Below, piece by piece: positions 15,559 through 22,452 of a stretch of DNA of 35,128 bases. Numbering within the stretch: the first letter of the stretch is position 1; each line of letters starts with the position of its first letter. Under the pieces are notes generated by a model. The model searched no databases, was not told the origin of the DNA, and saw only the letters and a program-made list of their open reading frames with translations. The position numbers and the translations under genes are program-made. Source of the stretch: a virus; IMG/VR virus record IMGVR_UViG_3300045977_000131, positions 1 through 35,128 of that record, one strand, 5' to 3'.

Positions 15559-15899
15559 CTTCCTTCCTTTCCGCTCTGGAGTCCGTTGGCGCGGGCGTAG
15601 GCCAGTAGAACGGCCAGCGCCAGCGACGGCTGATCAGCCGTGCAGCATTCAGGGGAACGTGCGGCCTCGCTTAACAGTCGGAGCGCCTTGTCGATGACGC
15701 CGCAGCGGATCGCAGCAGCCTTGTATTTAGTTGCCGCCAAATCCTCCAGCAACCGCCAAGCGTTCGCGGGCTCAAGCCAGTCGAGGGGCACTTCTTCTGG
15801 ATCGAACTCAGCGCCAGTAATGGGGTCGCGGGCCATCCACTCTCCCCGCTGCTCGCTCACCAGTCTGCACAGTGCGGCTGTCTCGGATGGGCTGGTCAT
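15555..15899 (-). CDS. Hypothetical phage protein
   Basis: The 114-residue product from MTSPSETAALCRLVSEQRGE is mostly helical, with an Ala/Leu-rich second half (ALRLLSEAARSPECC, then PSLALAVLLAYARANGL). The start at 15899 is chosen over an upstream one because AAAGGAAC lies 8 bases before it and it overlaps the end of the preceding gene. No domain is recognised. Operon position implies an early, non-structural role. Confidence 0.5.
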   Translation of the reverse strand: MTSPSETAALCRLVSEQRGEWMARDPITGAEFDPEEVPLDWLEPANAWRLLEDLAATKYKAAAIRCGVIDKALRLLSEAARSPECCTADQPSLALAVLLAYARANGLQSGKEGR

Positions 15900-16033
15900 T
15901 TGGGCGGTTCCTTTCTGGACTGCCAGCCAATTACCAACCGCCAAAGAATTATTTCGCCTTTCCAGCATGGCCCATCGGCGCGCACGTAGCGAAATCCGCC
16001 GCTCTCAGAATTCAGCATGACCCAAGCAATCAT
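15896..16033 (-). CDS. Small 45-residue hypothetical protein
   Basis: The product is MIAWVMLNSESGGFRYVR followed by GPCWKGEIILWRLVIGWQ, rich in Trp. The ATG at 16033 is preferred because it overlaps the TGA of the upstream gene (ATGA), giving the same coupling seen throughout this operon. An in-frame ATG 15 bases further upstream is possible. Function unknown. Confidence 0.45.
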   Translation of the reverse strand: MIAWVMLNSESGGFRYVRADGPCWKGEIILWRLVIGWQSRKEPPK

Positions 16034-16230
16034 TGGTAGTGGCCCCATGGTTCTGCCGTTTTCTCGGCTGGCGTGTTCGCTATGGCCCGCCGCTTCAATC
16101 CTCGGAGGATTATCTGGAACCACTCCTCAACGTCGGAGTAGTCGTCCAGCGTCAGATTCGACGGGAATTCCATAATGAAATCGCCCATATTGTGTTGATG
16201 AATAATCCGATTCGCTTCAGCCTGCGTCAC
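16030..16230 (-). CDS. Small 66-residue hypothetical protein
   Basis: The GTG start follows GGAGAGGGAT. The product contains RIIHQHNMGDFIMEFP and LTLDDYSDVEEWFQIIL, a mixed helix/strand pattern with an acidic centre and a basic patch (RGLKRRAIA). No family is recognised. Small acidic proteins of this type in phage early operons are sometimes host-takeover or anti-defence factors, but there is no specific evidence here. Confidence 0.45.
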   Translation of the reverse strand: MTQAEANRIIHQHNMGDFIMEFPSNLTLDDYSDVEEWFQIILRGLKRRAIANTPAEKTAEPWGHYQ

Positions 16231-16242
16231 ATCCCTCTCCTT

Positions 16243-16635
16243 TCATTCCGCGTCGCGGGTGGGCAGCAGGGCGGTTTCCGAATGCGCCTCACACAGATGG
16301 TTGTCTAGCTTGAACCCGGCGCTTTTCTTCGCTGATCTGCTGCCGTCATCCGGGAACAACTCGCTTTTCCATCCGCACGGGCACTGCGCCTGCTGAAACT
16401 TCACGGTCACGATTTCCGACTGCTTCGTGTATTCGTCGGGCGTCATGAACTCGCTGTCTGGAGTGAGGCGCTTTCGCCAGTTCTGATAGACGCGACCCTT
16501 GTCTGCGCCCATGAACACGGCTCGACCTCCGGGATAGACCTGCAACACGCCGTCTGCGCCTTCAATCTCGACGTAGATCATCATGCGGTTCTTGCGCGCC
16601 CAATCGTGGGCTTCATCGACAGATCGAAATACCAT
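16243..16635 (-). CDS. Hypothetical protein with CxC and His/Cys cluster
   Basis: The 130-residue product starts MVFRSVDEAHDWARKNRMMI, a small alpha/beta unit. Near the C-terminus it has a QAQCPCGWKSELF segment and then a KLDNHLCEAHSE segment. C-x-C plus H-x4-C/H spacing suggests a metal site of C2H2 type. TIDY boundaries: 5 bases after the preceding gene and 12 bases before the next. Function unknown. Confidence 0.5.
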   Translation of the reverse strand: MVFRSVDEAHDWARKNRMMIYVEIEGADGVLQVYPGGRAVFMGADKGRVYQNWRKRLTPDSEFMTPDEYTKQSEIVTVKFQQAQCPCGWKSELFPDDGSRSAKKSAGFKLDNHLCEAHSETALLPTRDAE

Positions 16636-16640
16636 TGCGG

Positions 16641-17297
16641 TTACTCCTTCTCAGATGTGGCGGCTACGAGTTGAGCGTACTTCTGCTGCCATTCCTGACG
16701 CGCAGCCAGTTCCTTGAACCACATGTCGCGGTGTTTCTCGTTGTCGGCGCGCCACAATTCAGCCGCGCCCTTCAACCGCTCCATCTCCCGCCCCTGCTCG
16801 GCCTTCTCCTGTAGGGCGTTGTCGCGCTCCACGATCAGACGGCAGTTCACATCCTCACGATGGCGCATCCTGTCGTTTAGCACGCGCAGTTCATCCCCGC
16901 TGGTGGCGATGGCCTTGGTTGCGGCTGACAGTTGCCGCCGCAACTCCGATTCCTCTCGGCGGGCGCTGTCGCGCTCCTGTTCGAGGCGGGCGGCGTGGGC
17001 GAGGATCGCGGCGCGGGCTTCGTTTGACGCCATCTCCAAGTGTCCGTGCCGCTCAGTGTTGTAGTCGGATGACAACGGACGGTTAAGATAGCGGTCCAGC
17101 TTTACCCTCGCATTCTCAAAGGCCACCACCAACCGCTCAACCTCGGCCGGATCGACCGCCGCCCTGCCCGCGTCGTAGGCAATCGTCAGGTTGCGCGCTT
17201 CCCGCTCAGGGCTGTCACTGAACAAAAAGCTCATCTGCTCAATCGACGGGCCCACCATCGACTCGTACCCTTCGGCGTTCTTCTCAACCCTATACAT
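16641..17297 (-). CDS. Coiled-coil protein of unknown function
   Basis: The 218-residue product from MYRVEKNAEGYESMVG has a short N-terminal region with EQMSFLFSDSPEREARNLT. About 130 residues of nearly continuous coiled coil follow (LEQERDSARREESELRRQL, EDVNCRLIVERDNALQEKA, EQGREMERLKGAAELWRA). The start is fixed by a TAATG overlap with the upstream stop; the longer frame upstream lacks coding character. Similar Gln/Glu/Arg-rich coiled coils occur in phage early operons without assigned function. Confidence 0.55.
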   Translation of the reverse strand: MYRVEKNAEGYESMVGPSIEQMSFLFSDSPEREARNLTIAYDAGRAAVDPAEVERLVVAFENARVKLDRYLNRPLSSDYNTERHGHLEMASNEARAAILAHAARLEQERDSARREESELRRQLSAATKAIATSGDELRVLNDRMRHREDVNCRLIVERDNALQEKAEQGREMERLKGAAELWRADNEKHRDMWFKELAARQEWQQKYAQLVAATSEKE

Positions 17298-17563
17298 TAC
17301 CGTCCCTCCTGCTGCGCTTGCGGCGCTGTGGCTGTGAGCGCGGTCATTATTCTGTTGTCCAGTTCCTGCGGGATCTCCCACAAGCCGAGCGCGCCCCTGT
17401 ACGGGATTGGCTCCGGTAACGGGTAGGCTGGCCCGAGAACGAAACCAAAGCGGCGCGGCTCATAGTTGCCGAAAGCGTATTCTTCGTCGCTGATCTGCGT
17501 CCGGTCTGGCGAAAGAAACCAGTCCGACACTTCTCGCTCGCCGCCCTTTCCGATTCCGATCAT
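17297..17563 (-). CDS. Hypothetical protein, start uncertain
   Basis: From the ATG at 17563 the product is 88 residues: MIGIGKGGEREVSDWFLS, then EEYAFGNYEPRRFGFVLGPA and PIPYRGALGLWEIPQEL. The Pro/Gly/aromatic mix suggests a small folded domain. The frame stays open to a TTG at 17653, adding 30 residues that look less protein-like. Neither start has a good ribosome binding site. No family is recognised. Confidence 0.45.
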   Translation of the reverse strand: MIGIGKGGEREVSDWFLSPDRTQISDEEYAFGNYEPRRFGFVLGPAYPLPEPIPYRGALGLWEIPQELDNRIMTALTATAPQAQQEGR

Positions 17564-17724
17564 CTTGCGTGTTTGCGCAAAATGATTAGCCGGATTGGTG
17601 CCCACGCTCTCACACGACGCTCTAGCCTTATCAATTACTGAGCAACTATCCAATCACTCATTTTCACATATTGCTACTCATGCTCACTCGGCCTATACTT
17701 TGCCGCCGGAGTTAAGATCGTGGA

Positions 17725-18186
17725 TCACCCCTCCGCCCTCCCGCCGCGGATTTGGGCGAGTAGCGCGCGGGCCTTCGTCAGTGCGACAGTCGCGCCAATC
17801 TCATCGTTGGCCGGATTGAACGGCCACAATAAAGCCGCCGCCTGCAGCAGCGCGTGATCGTCGGCGGGGCGGGCCAGAAGCGCGGCTTCGAGTTCGTCAA
17901 TGCGATTCTTCAGGAATGCAACTTCCCGCAGCTTTTTCAGTTCACGCTCGACGCGGTTATTGATGTCGTCGTGCAGCCTTTTGCGCTCCTCTTCCAGTTC
18001 TTTGATACGAAGCGCGTGATCGTCGGTGGGGCGGGGTTGTCCTTCCCTTGCGACGTAGGCCGCGATGACGGCAGCGGCGGTGCGCTCCCAATCGGCCTTG
18101 AGCGTCTTGGATTCTTGATCCCACGGCCAGTTAGGGTTGTTCTCCTCGAACGTCTCAAACGCTACCTGTCCGTAACTCTTACCCAT
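17725..18186 (-). CDS. Phage protein with DDHALLQAA motif and inserted coiled coil
   Basis: The 153-residue protein has three parts. Residues 1-50 (MGKSYGQVAFETFEENNPN, then ERTAAAVIAAYVAR) align with the first part of the gene at 20329. Residues about 52-108 are coiled coil (IKELEEERKRLHDDINNRV, VAFLKNRIDELEAALL). Residues about 108-150 (ARPADDHALLQAAALLWPF and TVALTKARALLAQIR) align with the end of the 20329 protein. The RPxDDHAL motif occurs twice, flanking the coiled coil, so the coil may have been inserted with duplication of that motif. Start overlaps the preceding gene by 8 bases. Function unknown. Confidence 0.5.
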   Translation of the reverse strand: MGKSYGQVAFETFEENNPNWPWDQESKTLKADWERTAAAVIAAYVAREGQPRPTDDHALRIKELEEERKRLHDDINNRVERELKKLREVAFLKNRIDELEAALLARPADDHALLQAAALLWPFNPANDEIGATVALTKARALLAQIRGGRAEG

Positions 18187-18412
18187 TGCTGGCCTCCTCG
18201 GGGTGTCGTATTTCGATGATGGCGCGATAGCGCCAGAACTCCCCGTGACGTTCGGACTCGTAACAGGATCGGCACACGCGCCACTTGCCGTTTGCGCCGA
18301 GAATCAACTCGGCAAGGTTGCCGCACGATCCGTCGTCAACCGGAGTACCTAGCGGCTGATGCAATGCGGGCCGCTTCAGTACTGGATTCCACTCGCACAA
18401 ATCAGGCGTCAC
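18179..18412 (-). CDS. Small cysteine-containing protein, probable zinc binder
   Basis: The 77-residue product from VTPDLCEWNPVLKRPALHQ contains CGNLAELILGANGKWRVC followed two residues later by another Cys (CRSC) and HGEFWRYRAIIEIRH. The CxxC plus upstream Cys and His suggest one zinc site. The GTG at 18412 is chosen because it overlaps the TGA of the upstream gene (GTGA); the longer open frame upstream is antisense noise. Function unknown. Confidence 0.5.
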   Translation of the reverse strand: MTPDLCEWNPVLKRPALHQPLGTPVDDGSCGNLAELILGANGKWRVCRSCYESERHGEFWRYRAIIEIRHPEEASNG

Positions 18413-19149
18413 TTGCTGGCCTCCTCGGCGGGGGTGGCGGGGCAGGCCGAGTGATAGATGTTCGGCTCGCCGGTGAACCATTGCGGCCCTTTGCCGTGCC
18501 AACTGTCGGTTACGGGAGACTCCCCGTACTTGAATCCCTTGCCGCATTTGCAGCAACGCGAGAACGCCCACCGCTTGAATTGTTCCACGCAATGCACTTG
18601 GAACTTCCAGTGATGGAAATGCCATCGGGGCTTACGCCACCACGGGCGCTCGTCAGTCCGAATCAACCGAACCGCGCACAGCAGCAGCCGTACCAGCCCG
18701 TCTTCGTTGTCCTGAGCTTCTCGTGCTGACGCGATTATGTTGTCATGCGGATAGGACGCCAATGAGAGCACGCGCGTAACGTGCTTGGATGGAAGAGGCT
18801 TCCAGCGGGGGCGCTTCTTCAGATAGAAAAGCGCTTCCTGCCACGCCGCATAAAGTATCTGGATGTGTCCCGCGCTGGCGAGATTGATGGACGCGTAGTC
18901 CATCGAAAACCAGAAAGACCACTCGTCTTTGGCGGCTTTCTTGGCCCACTCGCGGTCGGCTTCGCTGCATTTAACAAAAGCCCATCCGCAGGAATCGTCG
19001 GAGCCGTCGCGCTCCGGATCGACATGCCACACGGTTACGATAGGGCTGCGCGGCATCCACTTGCCGTAAACGCGCTGGTCAAATTCAGAAACGGAACGCT
19101 TCTTAATCGGGAAGCGGATCTCGAAAGCAACTGTCATTGGATCGTGCAT
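18409..19149 (-). CDS. Conserved hypothetical phage protein with C-terminal zinc-binding region
   Basis: The 246-residue product has an N-terminal part with VAFEIRFPIKKRSVSEFDQR and VTVWHVDPERDGSDDSCGW, a middle helical region (GHIQILYAAWQEALFYLKK), and a C-terminal part with WWRKPRWHFHHWKFQVH and a CCKCGKGFKYGE segment. A late Trp and HSAC complete it. The WHFHHWKxQ...L..F..RC..CG.......H..C pattern is shared by proteins of phages and some bacteria, and looks like a metal-binding fold. An ATG leader of 11 codons precedes it (see the 23-base repeat). Enzymatic role unknown. Confidence 0.5.
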   Translation of the reverse strand: MHDPMTVAFEIRFPIKKRSVSEFDQRVYGKWMPRSPIVTVWHVDPERDGSDDSCGWAFVKCSEADREWAKKAAKDEWSFWFSMDYASINLASAGHIQILYAAWQEALFYLKKRPRWKPLPSKHVTRVLSLASYPHDNIIASAREAQDNEDGLVRLLLCAVRLIRTDERPWWRKPRWHFHHWKFQVHCVEQFKRWAFSRCCKCGKGFKYGESPVTDSWHGKGPQWFTGEPNIYHSACPATPAEEASK

Positions 19150-19168
19150 GTAATCTCCTTAATCGACA

Positions 19169-19191
19169 TTCTTCCTCCAGCGCGCTAGTGG
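19169..19191 (-). repeat. 23-base direct repeat with ribosome binding site, copy 1
   Basis: This block, which includes GCGCGCTGGAGGAAGAA on the minus strand, is repeated exactly at 21632-21654. In copy 1 the next codons are ATGTCG, opening an 11-codon ORF (MSIKEITCTIQ) that overlaps the start of the gene at 19149. In copy 2 the same ATGTCG starts the HNH-like gene. The copy here may be the scar of a lost or moved homing gene. Confidence 0.7.
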
Positions 19192-19596
19192 TTAGTCGTG
19201 GCTGTACTCGTCAACCGAGATGCCGTCGCGGGTGGCCGTGACCTGAACGTGGTCTCCGAACGACGCAAGCAACACGTCGTCATCGTTCGCTCCTTTCCAC
19301 CAGTCGCACGCGTTCTTGTGTTTCTTGTCGCCCCACGAGGCATGCTCAAATCCGTCTTCGTCGTCGCCCTCGTCTCCCGCCGATCCGACGCGCTTGATGG
19401 TAAGGTCGCTGGCACCAAACACGCACGGTTCGCCGTCGTTGAAATACGGCGTGTACTGAGTCCAGCGAAGTGCCTCCACGTCGGGGTTGTCGTTGAAAAA
19501 CGTAGCCAGTTCTGCTTTGAATGCGGCCTGTCCGTGTTCTTTGATTTGTGCGCGGGCCGCTTCCATCGAAGCCTTCAGTTCTGCAATCGTGCTCAT
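19192..19596 (-). CDS. Conserved phage protein (FNDGEPC motif)
   Basis: The 134-residue acidic protein begins with helices (IAELKASMEAARAQIKEHGQ) and carries WTQYTPYFNDGEPCVFGA, the conserved centre of a small protein family I have seen in phage and bacterial genomes. Acidic stretches (GDEGDDEDGFEH) and a C-terminal HVQVTATRDGISVDEYSHD end follow. An ATG at 19596 fits. No function is known to me. Highly acidic proteins can mimic DNA, but this is only a possibility. Confidence 0.55.
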   Translation of the reverse strand: MSTIAELKASMEAARAQIKEHGQAAFKAELATFFNDNPDVEALRWTQYTPYFNDGEPCVFGASDLTIKRVGSAGDEGDDEDGFEHASWGDKKHKNACDWWKGANDDDVLLASFGDHVQVTATRDGISVDEYSHD

Positions 19597-19604
19597 AGGT
19601 CTCC

Positions 19605-19952
19605 TTAATCAACTAACGGAATGAATGTGGTTTTACGTTGTGCCCCAAGCAGGCCAGAAAGCGGCAAGCCTTCAAAGCAGTCCTGAAGCGTTGGAATAGT
19701 GCCAAGGTCGTCGAGAACGTGCTGTTCTCCGATGTCGCGCACGCTGACTTCCTTGCCGTCAGAGTTAGTTATCAGCGTTCCGAATACTTGCTCACACAGG
19801 TAGATGCCGAAGGCGTTGTGAAGCACGGCGCGATGCCGCATGTCTGGAATCATCGCCTTTGTCTGGTCGAAGAAATCGTGGATGCGCTGATAGTCCTCGC
19901 GCTTTCCGCCCCACTTGCGGGCGCTGCGATTGGCATGTATGTGCGGTTTCAC
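19605..19952 (-). CDS. DUF6915-like phage protein
   Basis: The 115-residue protein matches a widely distributed phage family (recalled as DUF6915). It has HIHANRSARKWGGKREDYQ, then IHDFFDQTKAMIPDMRHRA, LHNAFGIYLCEQVFG, ITNSDGKEVSVRDIGEQHV and DDLGTIPTLQDC. Conserved His, Asp and the RDIGEQHV block suggest a structured, perhaps metal-dependent fold, but no function is established that I know of. The start is GTG; a tiny 11-codon ORF (MEREQNNRRRV, 19949-19984) ends overlapping it and may couple its translation. Confidence 0.7.
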   Translation of the reverse strand: MKPHIHANRSARKWGGKREDYQRIHDFFDQTKAMIPDMRHRAVLHNAFGIYLCEQVFGTLITNSDGKEVSVRDIGEQHVLDDLGTIPTLQDCFEGLPLSGLLGAQRKTTFIPLVD

Positions 19953-19985
19953 ACTCGCCTCCGGTTGTTCTGTTCCCGTTCCATG

Positions 19986-20327
19986 TCAGTCCCCTCTGTA
20001 GCTGAATCGTTTGCAGTACGAGAAGATGCGCCCGCCGACTCCTCGTTCCTCGCCGTAACATTTCTCGTCGCAAACGTGGCCCTTTACCCACGTCGCCCGC
20101 CGCTTACCGTTGGGCAACTGCTCCCACGCTGGCGTTGCAGTACCTTCAGGGTCAACGCAATCGACATGGGCGCGCCTGCCGTAGCCGCCGTCGAAGTAAT
20201 ACTGGCCTAGTGTGATGTCTTGCTCGCAAACGGCGCAATCGTGCATCGACAGGCAACGCCGAATCTTGTAGCGGCTGTACTTGTTCCACAGCGCCTCAGT
20301 TATGGTTGTCAACTTCTCCCGTTCCAT
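19986..20327 (-). CDS. Zinc-binding hypothetical protein
   Basis: The 113-residue product contains HDCAVCEQDITLGQYYFDG, YGRRAHVDCV, then VKGHVCDEKCYGEE and FSYCKRF. C-x2-C followed by H-x2-C looks like a treble-clef or RING-like zinc site, and the later C-x3-C may form a second. The pattern CAVC...I..GQ.Y.DGG..RRAH..C resembles PARP-type or phage zinc-finger proteins. Its DNA-binding role is only inferred. The sequence around its start (TGACATGGAACGGGA on the minus strand) recurs at its 3' end. Confidence 0.55.
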   Translation of the reverse strand: MEREKLTTITEALWNKYSRYKIRRCLSMHDCAVCEQDITLGQYYFDGGYGRRAHVDCVDPEGTATPAWEQLPNGKRRATWVKGHVCDEKCYGEERGVGGRIFSYCKRFSYRGD

Positions 20328-20328
20328 G

Positions 20329-20643
20329 TCACTGGCCCTTGGGGGTGCGGATCGCGGCGAGCATCAATCTGGCGTCATTGACTGCCCGCGCTTCGTTTAT
20401 AAGGAACGACCCTATGCCGTATCCGTCAACGTAGAAGGTCGCGGCTCGCAACGCCACAGCCGCCTGCAATAGTGCGTGATCGTCGCTCCGGTTTTCGCTA
20501 GCGGTCTGGCGGTTGGCGTATTCGTCAATGACGGCCTGTGCCACCAGTTCGCAGATGCCGCGCTCCTCAATCGGTAGTTCCGCCCATGGCGTGTCACCGT
20601 TCGGCGTTACGGACTCGTATGCAATTTCGGCGTAGCTCTTCAT
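20329..20643 (-). CDS. Phage protein with DDHALLQAA motif, short paralog
   Basis: The 104-residue product (MKSYAEIAYESVTPNGDTPW, then CELVAQAVIDEYANRQ, SDDHALLQAAVALRAATF and NDARLMLAAIR) is the compact form of the gene at 17725. Both ends align, but the coiled-coil middle is missing. It ends 1 base before the next gene. Function unknown. Confidence 0.5.
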   Translation of the reverse strand: MKSYAEIAYESVTPNGDTPWAELPIEERGICELVAQAVIDEYANRQTASENRSDDHALLQAAVALRAATFYVDGYGIGSFLINEARAVNDARLMLAAIRTPKGQ

Positions 20644-20647
20644 GCTC

Positions 20648-20881
20648 TTACCTCACAAAATGGATTGCTTCTTGCATCTTGTCGATGATGCTGTTGACGT
20701 AATCAAGGGCGTGTTGCTGTTCTTCCGTCTGCGGAGCGCTCAGCCTTTCGAGCATTCCCTTGAGCGTCGAGCGCCCAACTATGCAAGCGGCCCGGAGCGT
20801 GTCCGTGCGGGCTTCAGATTCCGCTAGTTGTCGGTTAAGCCGGTCAATCTCTTGGTCGTATCCAATGCGTCCCATCGCCAT
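20648..20881 (-). CDS. Small coiled-coil protein
   Basis: The 77-residue product is nearly all helix: YDQEIDRLNRQLAESEART, then LKGMLERLSAPQTEEQQHA and YVNSIIDKMQEAI. Such short coiled coils with an N-terminal leucine-zipper look are common in phage early operons. ATG is 1 base after the stop of the upstream gene. Function unknown. Confidence 0.5.
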   Translation of the reverse strand: MAMGRIGYDQEIDRLNRQLAESEARTDTLRAACIVGRSTLKGMLERLSAPQTEEQQHALDYVNSIIDKMQEAIHFVR

Positions 20882-20882
20882 T

Positions 20883-21182
20883 TCACTCCCCTCCTTGCGG
20901 GACGGATGCGGGCAATCCGAACTTGCGGAGCATGTAGGCGCGGATCAGTTGCGCGCGTTTCGAGCGGCGAGCGTCATCAGCGGCGTCAACGATGTCGATC
21001 ATTTGACGTGAGTCAATGTGCAGGGATTCCGCGGCTCCAATAAAGCGGCAAGAGTCAAGCCCGACAAGTGACGTGATCGGGCATTCGGTCCGGCCGTCAC
21101 ATGTGCGGACAATCCCCCCGAACTTGTCAATCCGCCATCCGCCCAACTCGGCGGCGCGGTCTATTACTTCCTTCACGGACAT
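20883..21182 (-). CDS. Hypothetical phage protein
   Basis: The 99-residue product has an N-terminal helix (VKEVIDRAAELGGWRIDKF), a short Cys-containing loop (TCDGRTECPITSLVGLD), a SLHIDSRQMIDIVDAADD helix and a basic segment (ARRSKRAQLIRAYMLRKFG). It overlaps the end of the HNH-like gene by 10 bases, so that gene is integrated into the operon. No family is recognised. Confidence 0.5.
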   Translation of the reverse strand: MSVKEVIDRAAELGGWRIDKFGGIVRTCDGRTECPITSLVGLDSCRFIGAAESLHIDSRQMIDIVDAADDARRSKRAQLIRAYMLRKFGLPASVPQGGE

Positions 21183-21631
21183 GGCGGCACTCCTTTCCAG
21201 CGGTTTCCTTTTGCAGTTGATAGGACTTGCTCGGTGGTCAGTCCGCGCTTGTATCGCCAGTGGACCTTTCTAGGGCTTAGCCCGAGCCTCTTGGCCCATT
21301 GGAATAGCGGCAAGGTGACGCCCCTGTATTCAATAGAAATGACGTTGCGCTTGTTTAGGGACTGCTCGGCGACGGTGGCCCATTTGCAGTTCGAAGGCTC
21401 GTAATTCCCGTCGTTGTTGATGCGCTCAAGCCAGTGCCCATCAGGGCGCGGCCCCATATCATCGTAGAAAGCCTGAAATGAATTCCATCTGTCACAGATC
21501 CGGATGCCGCGCCCGCCATAGTTCGCATAGGCAACGGCTTTCGGATTCAGGCATCGGCTTCTCATGCCAACCCATGATGAGTACGACGGCGTTCCGTGCA
21601 TCCAGTGCCGCGGTCTCAGGTTCTTCGACAT
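21173..21631 (-). CDS. HNH-like homing endonuclease candidate (GGRGI...DRINNDGNYEPxNCxW family)
   Basis: The 152-residue protein belongs to a phage family with the pattern TPSYSSWVGMRSRCLNPKA, then YGGRGIRICDRW, DDMGPRPDGHWLERINNDG and NYEPSNCKWATVAEQ. It is often grouped with HNH or AP2-type mobile nucleases. The ERINNDGNYEPSNCKW stretch plays the part of the HNH core but lacks the canonical first His, so activity is uncertain. The C-terminal part (GVTLPLFQWAKRLGLSPRKV, HWRYKRGLTTEQVL) is a helix-turn-helix for DNA binding. The ATG at 21631 lies 7-10 bases after a GGAGGAAG that is part of a 23-base repeat found again at 19169, suggesting mobility. Confidence 0.65.
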   Translation of the reverse strand: MSKNLRPRHWMHGTPSYSSWVGMRSRCLNPKAVAYANYGGRGIRICDRWNSFQAFYDDMGPRPDGHWLERINNDGNYEPSNCKWATVAEQSLNKRNVISIEYRGVTLPLFQWAKRLGLSPRKVHWRYKRGLTTEQVLSTAKGNRWKGVPPCP

Positions 21632-21654
21632 TTCTTCCTCCAGCGCGCTAGTGG
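21632..21654 (-). repeat. 23-base direct repeat with ribosome binding site, copy 2
   Basis: Identical to 19169-19191. Here it supplies the GGAGGAAG ribosome binding site of the HNH-like gene, and its far end contains the TAG stop of the preceding frame. Confidence 0.7.
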
Positions 21655-21866
21655 GTGACATTGAACGTGATGGCCCACACCCACGGGTTTGCGTCCCATG
21701 AGCCTTTGCCGTTGATGGACTCCCACAGGTCGCGGTAAACCGTCCGCGTGTATTGCTCCCACCCATAATCAATCGCGGCTTCCGGATCTTCGGGAGCCAC
21801 CTTGCGCTTGCATTCGGGCGAGCAATACTTAACACCAGCAAACGCCGCGACGGAATACCTGGTCAC
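21648..21866 (-). pseudogene. Frameshifted C-terminal part of the RusA-zinc-finger protein, or separate small gene
   Basis: The frame reads SVAAFAGVKYCSPECKRK then PEAAIDYGWEQYTRTVY and NPWVWAITFNVTH. YCSPECKRK is the second half of a zinc finger whose first half (RCPGCDQVFRR) ends the overlapping RusA frame, which stops shortly after. Removing one G near 21840 would join them into an intact finger, C-x2-C...C-x3-C. A GTG at 21866 could start an independent 72-residue protein, but it would lack the first cysteine pair. One-base error, true frameshift or recoding are all possible. Confidence 0.5.
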
Positions 21867-22452
21867 AGCCGGGACATCGCACTTCAGCGCGCTCCTGTGC
21901 GCGCCAATGCAGGTCGCACTTCTTGGAGCAGAACTTCGGCGGCTTCTTCAATGCGGCGCGCCCCTTTCGGTCGAACAGCGATCCGCACACCGTACAGGTG
22001 AAGCGCCTGTCTCTGTCCATCGTGCTCTTTGCGTCACACACCGCAACGACGGTCCTCGGATTGTCAGGGTCAAACTCGATGAAACTAGCCTGCGCTGTTA
22101 CATAGCAGTCGTCCTTCCACACTCCCGCTTTTGTGGCGGCGTCCATGACGAGCTTCATAAGGTTATCGGTGTCGATGCGCTGAAAGTTTGGCCTGTAGAA
22201 GATTGCGGCTATTGCAACGCATCCCGTGATTGGATTGCCCTTGAAGTTCTCTTGAAATGTAGCGATTAGATCGCGCTCGCCGTTCGCGGTGTTCGCAGGA
22301 GTGTAAAACCTGCGAGACTTTGCCGACCACCGCGCCCGCGACTTGCTTACTGGCGCGCCCTTGTGAACCATGAAGTTCATTCGCTCCATGTCGGCGTCCT
22401 CCCCTACAAGTCCGCGAATCTTCGTAAATATCAGGTCAATGTCCTTGTTCAC
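21829..22452 (-). CDS. rusA: RusA-like Holliday junction resolvase with zinc-finger tail
   Basis: Residues about 20-135 fit the RusA family. They have a basic opening (GAPVSKSRARWSAKSRRFY), then YRPNFQRIDTDNLMKLVMDA and ATKAGVWKDDCYVTAQ. The conserved acidic residues D (DTDN), D (MDA) and DD (KDDCYV) are all present. RusA cuts four-way junctions during phage recombination and clears branches before packaging. Residues about 150-207 add a zinc finger (CTVCGSLFDRKGRAALKKP, then FCSKKC) and the start of another (CPGCDQVFRR) cut off by a frameshift. The GTG start overlaps the stop of the small zinc protein upstream. It lies in the same operon as ERF and YqaJ-type genes. Confidence 0.82.
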   Translation of the reverse strand: MNKDIDLIFTKIRGLVGEDADMERMNFMVHKGAPVSKSRARWSAKSRRFYTPANTANGERDLIATFQENFKGNPITGCVAIAAIFYRPNFQRIDTDNLMKLVMDAATKAGVWKDDCYVTAQASFIEFDPDNPRTVVAVCDAKSTMDRDRRFTCTVCGSLFDRKGRAALKKPPKFCSKKCDLHWRAQERAEVRCPGCDQVFRRGVCWC

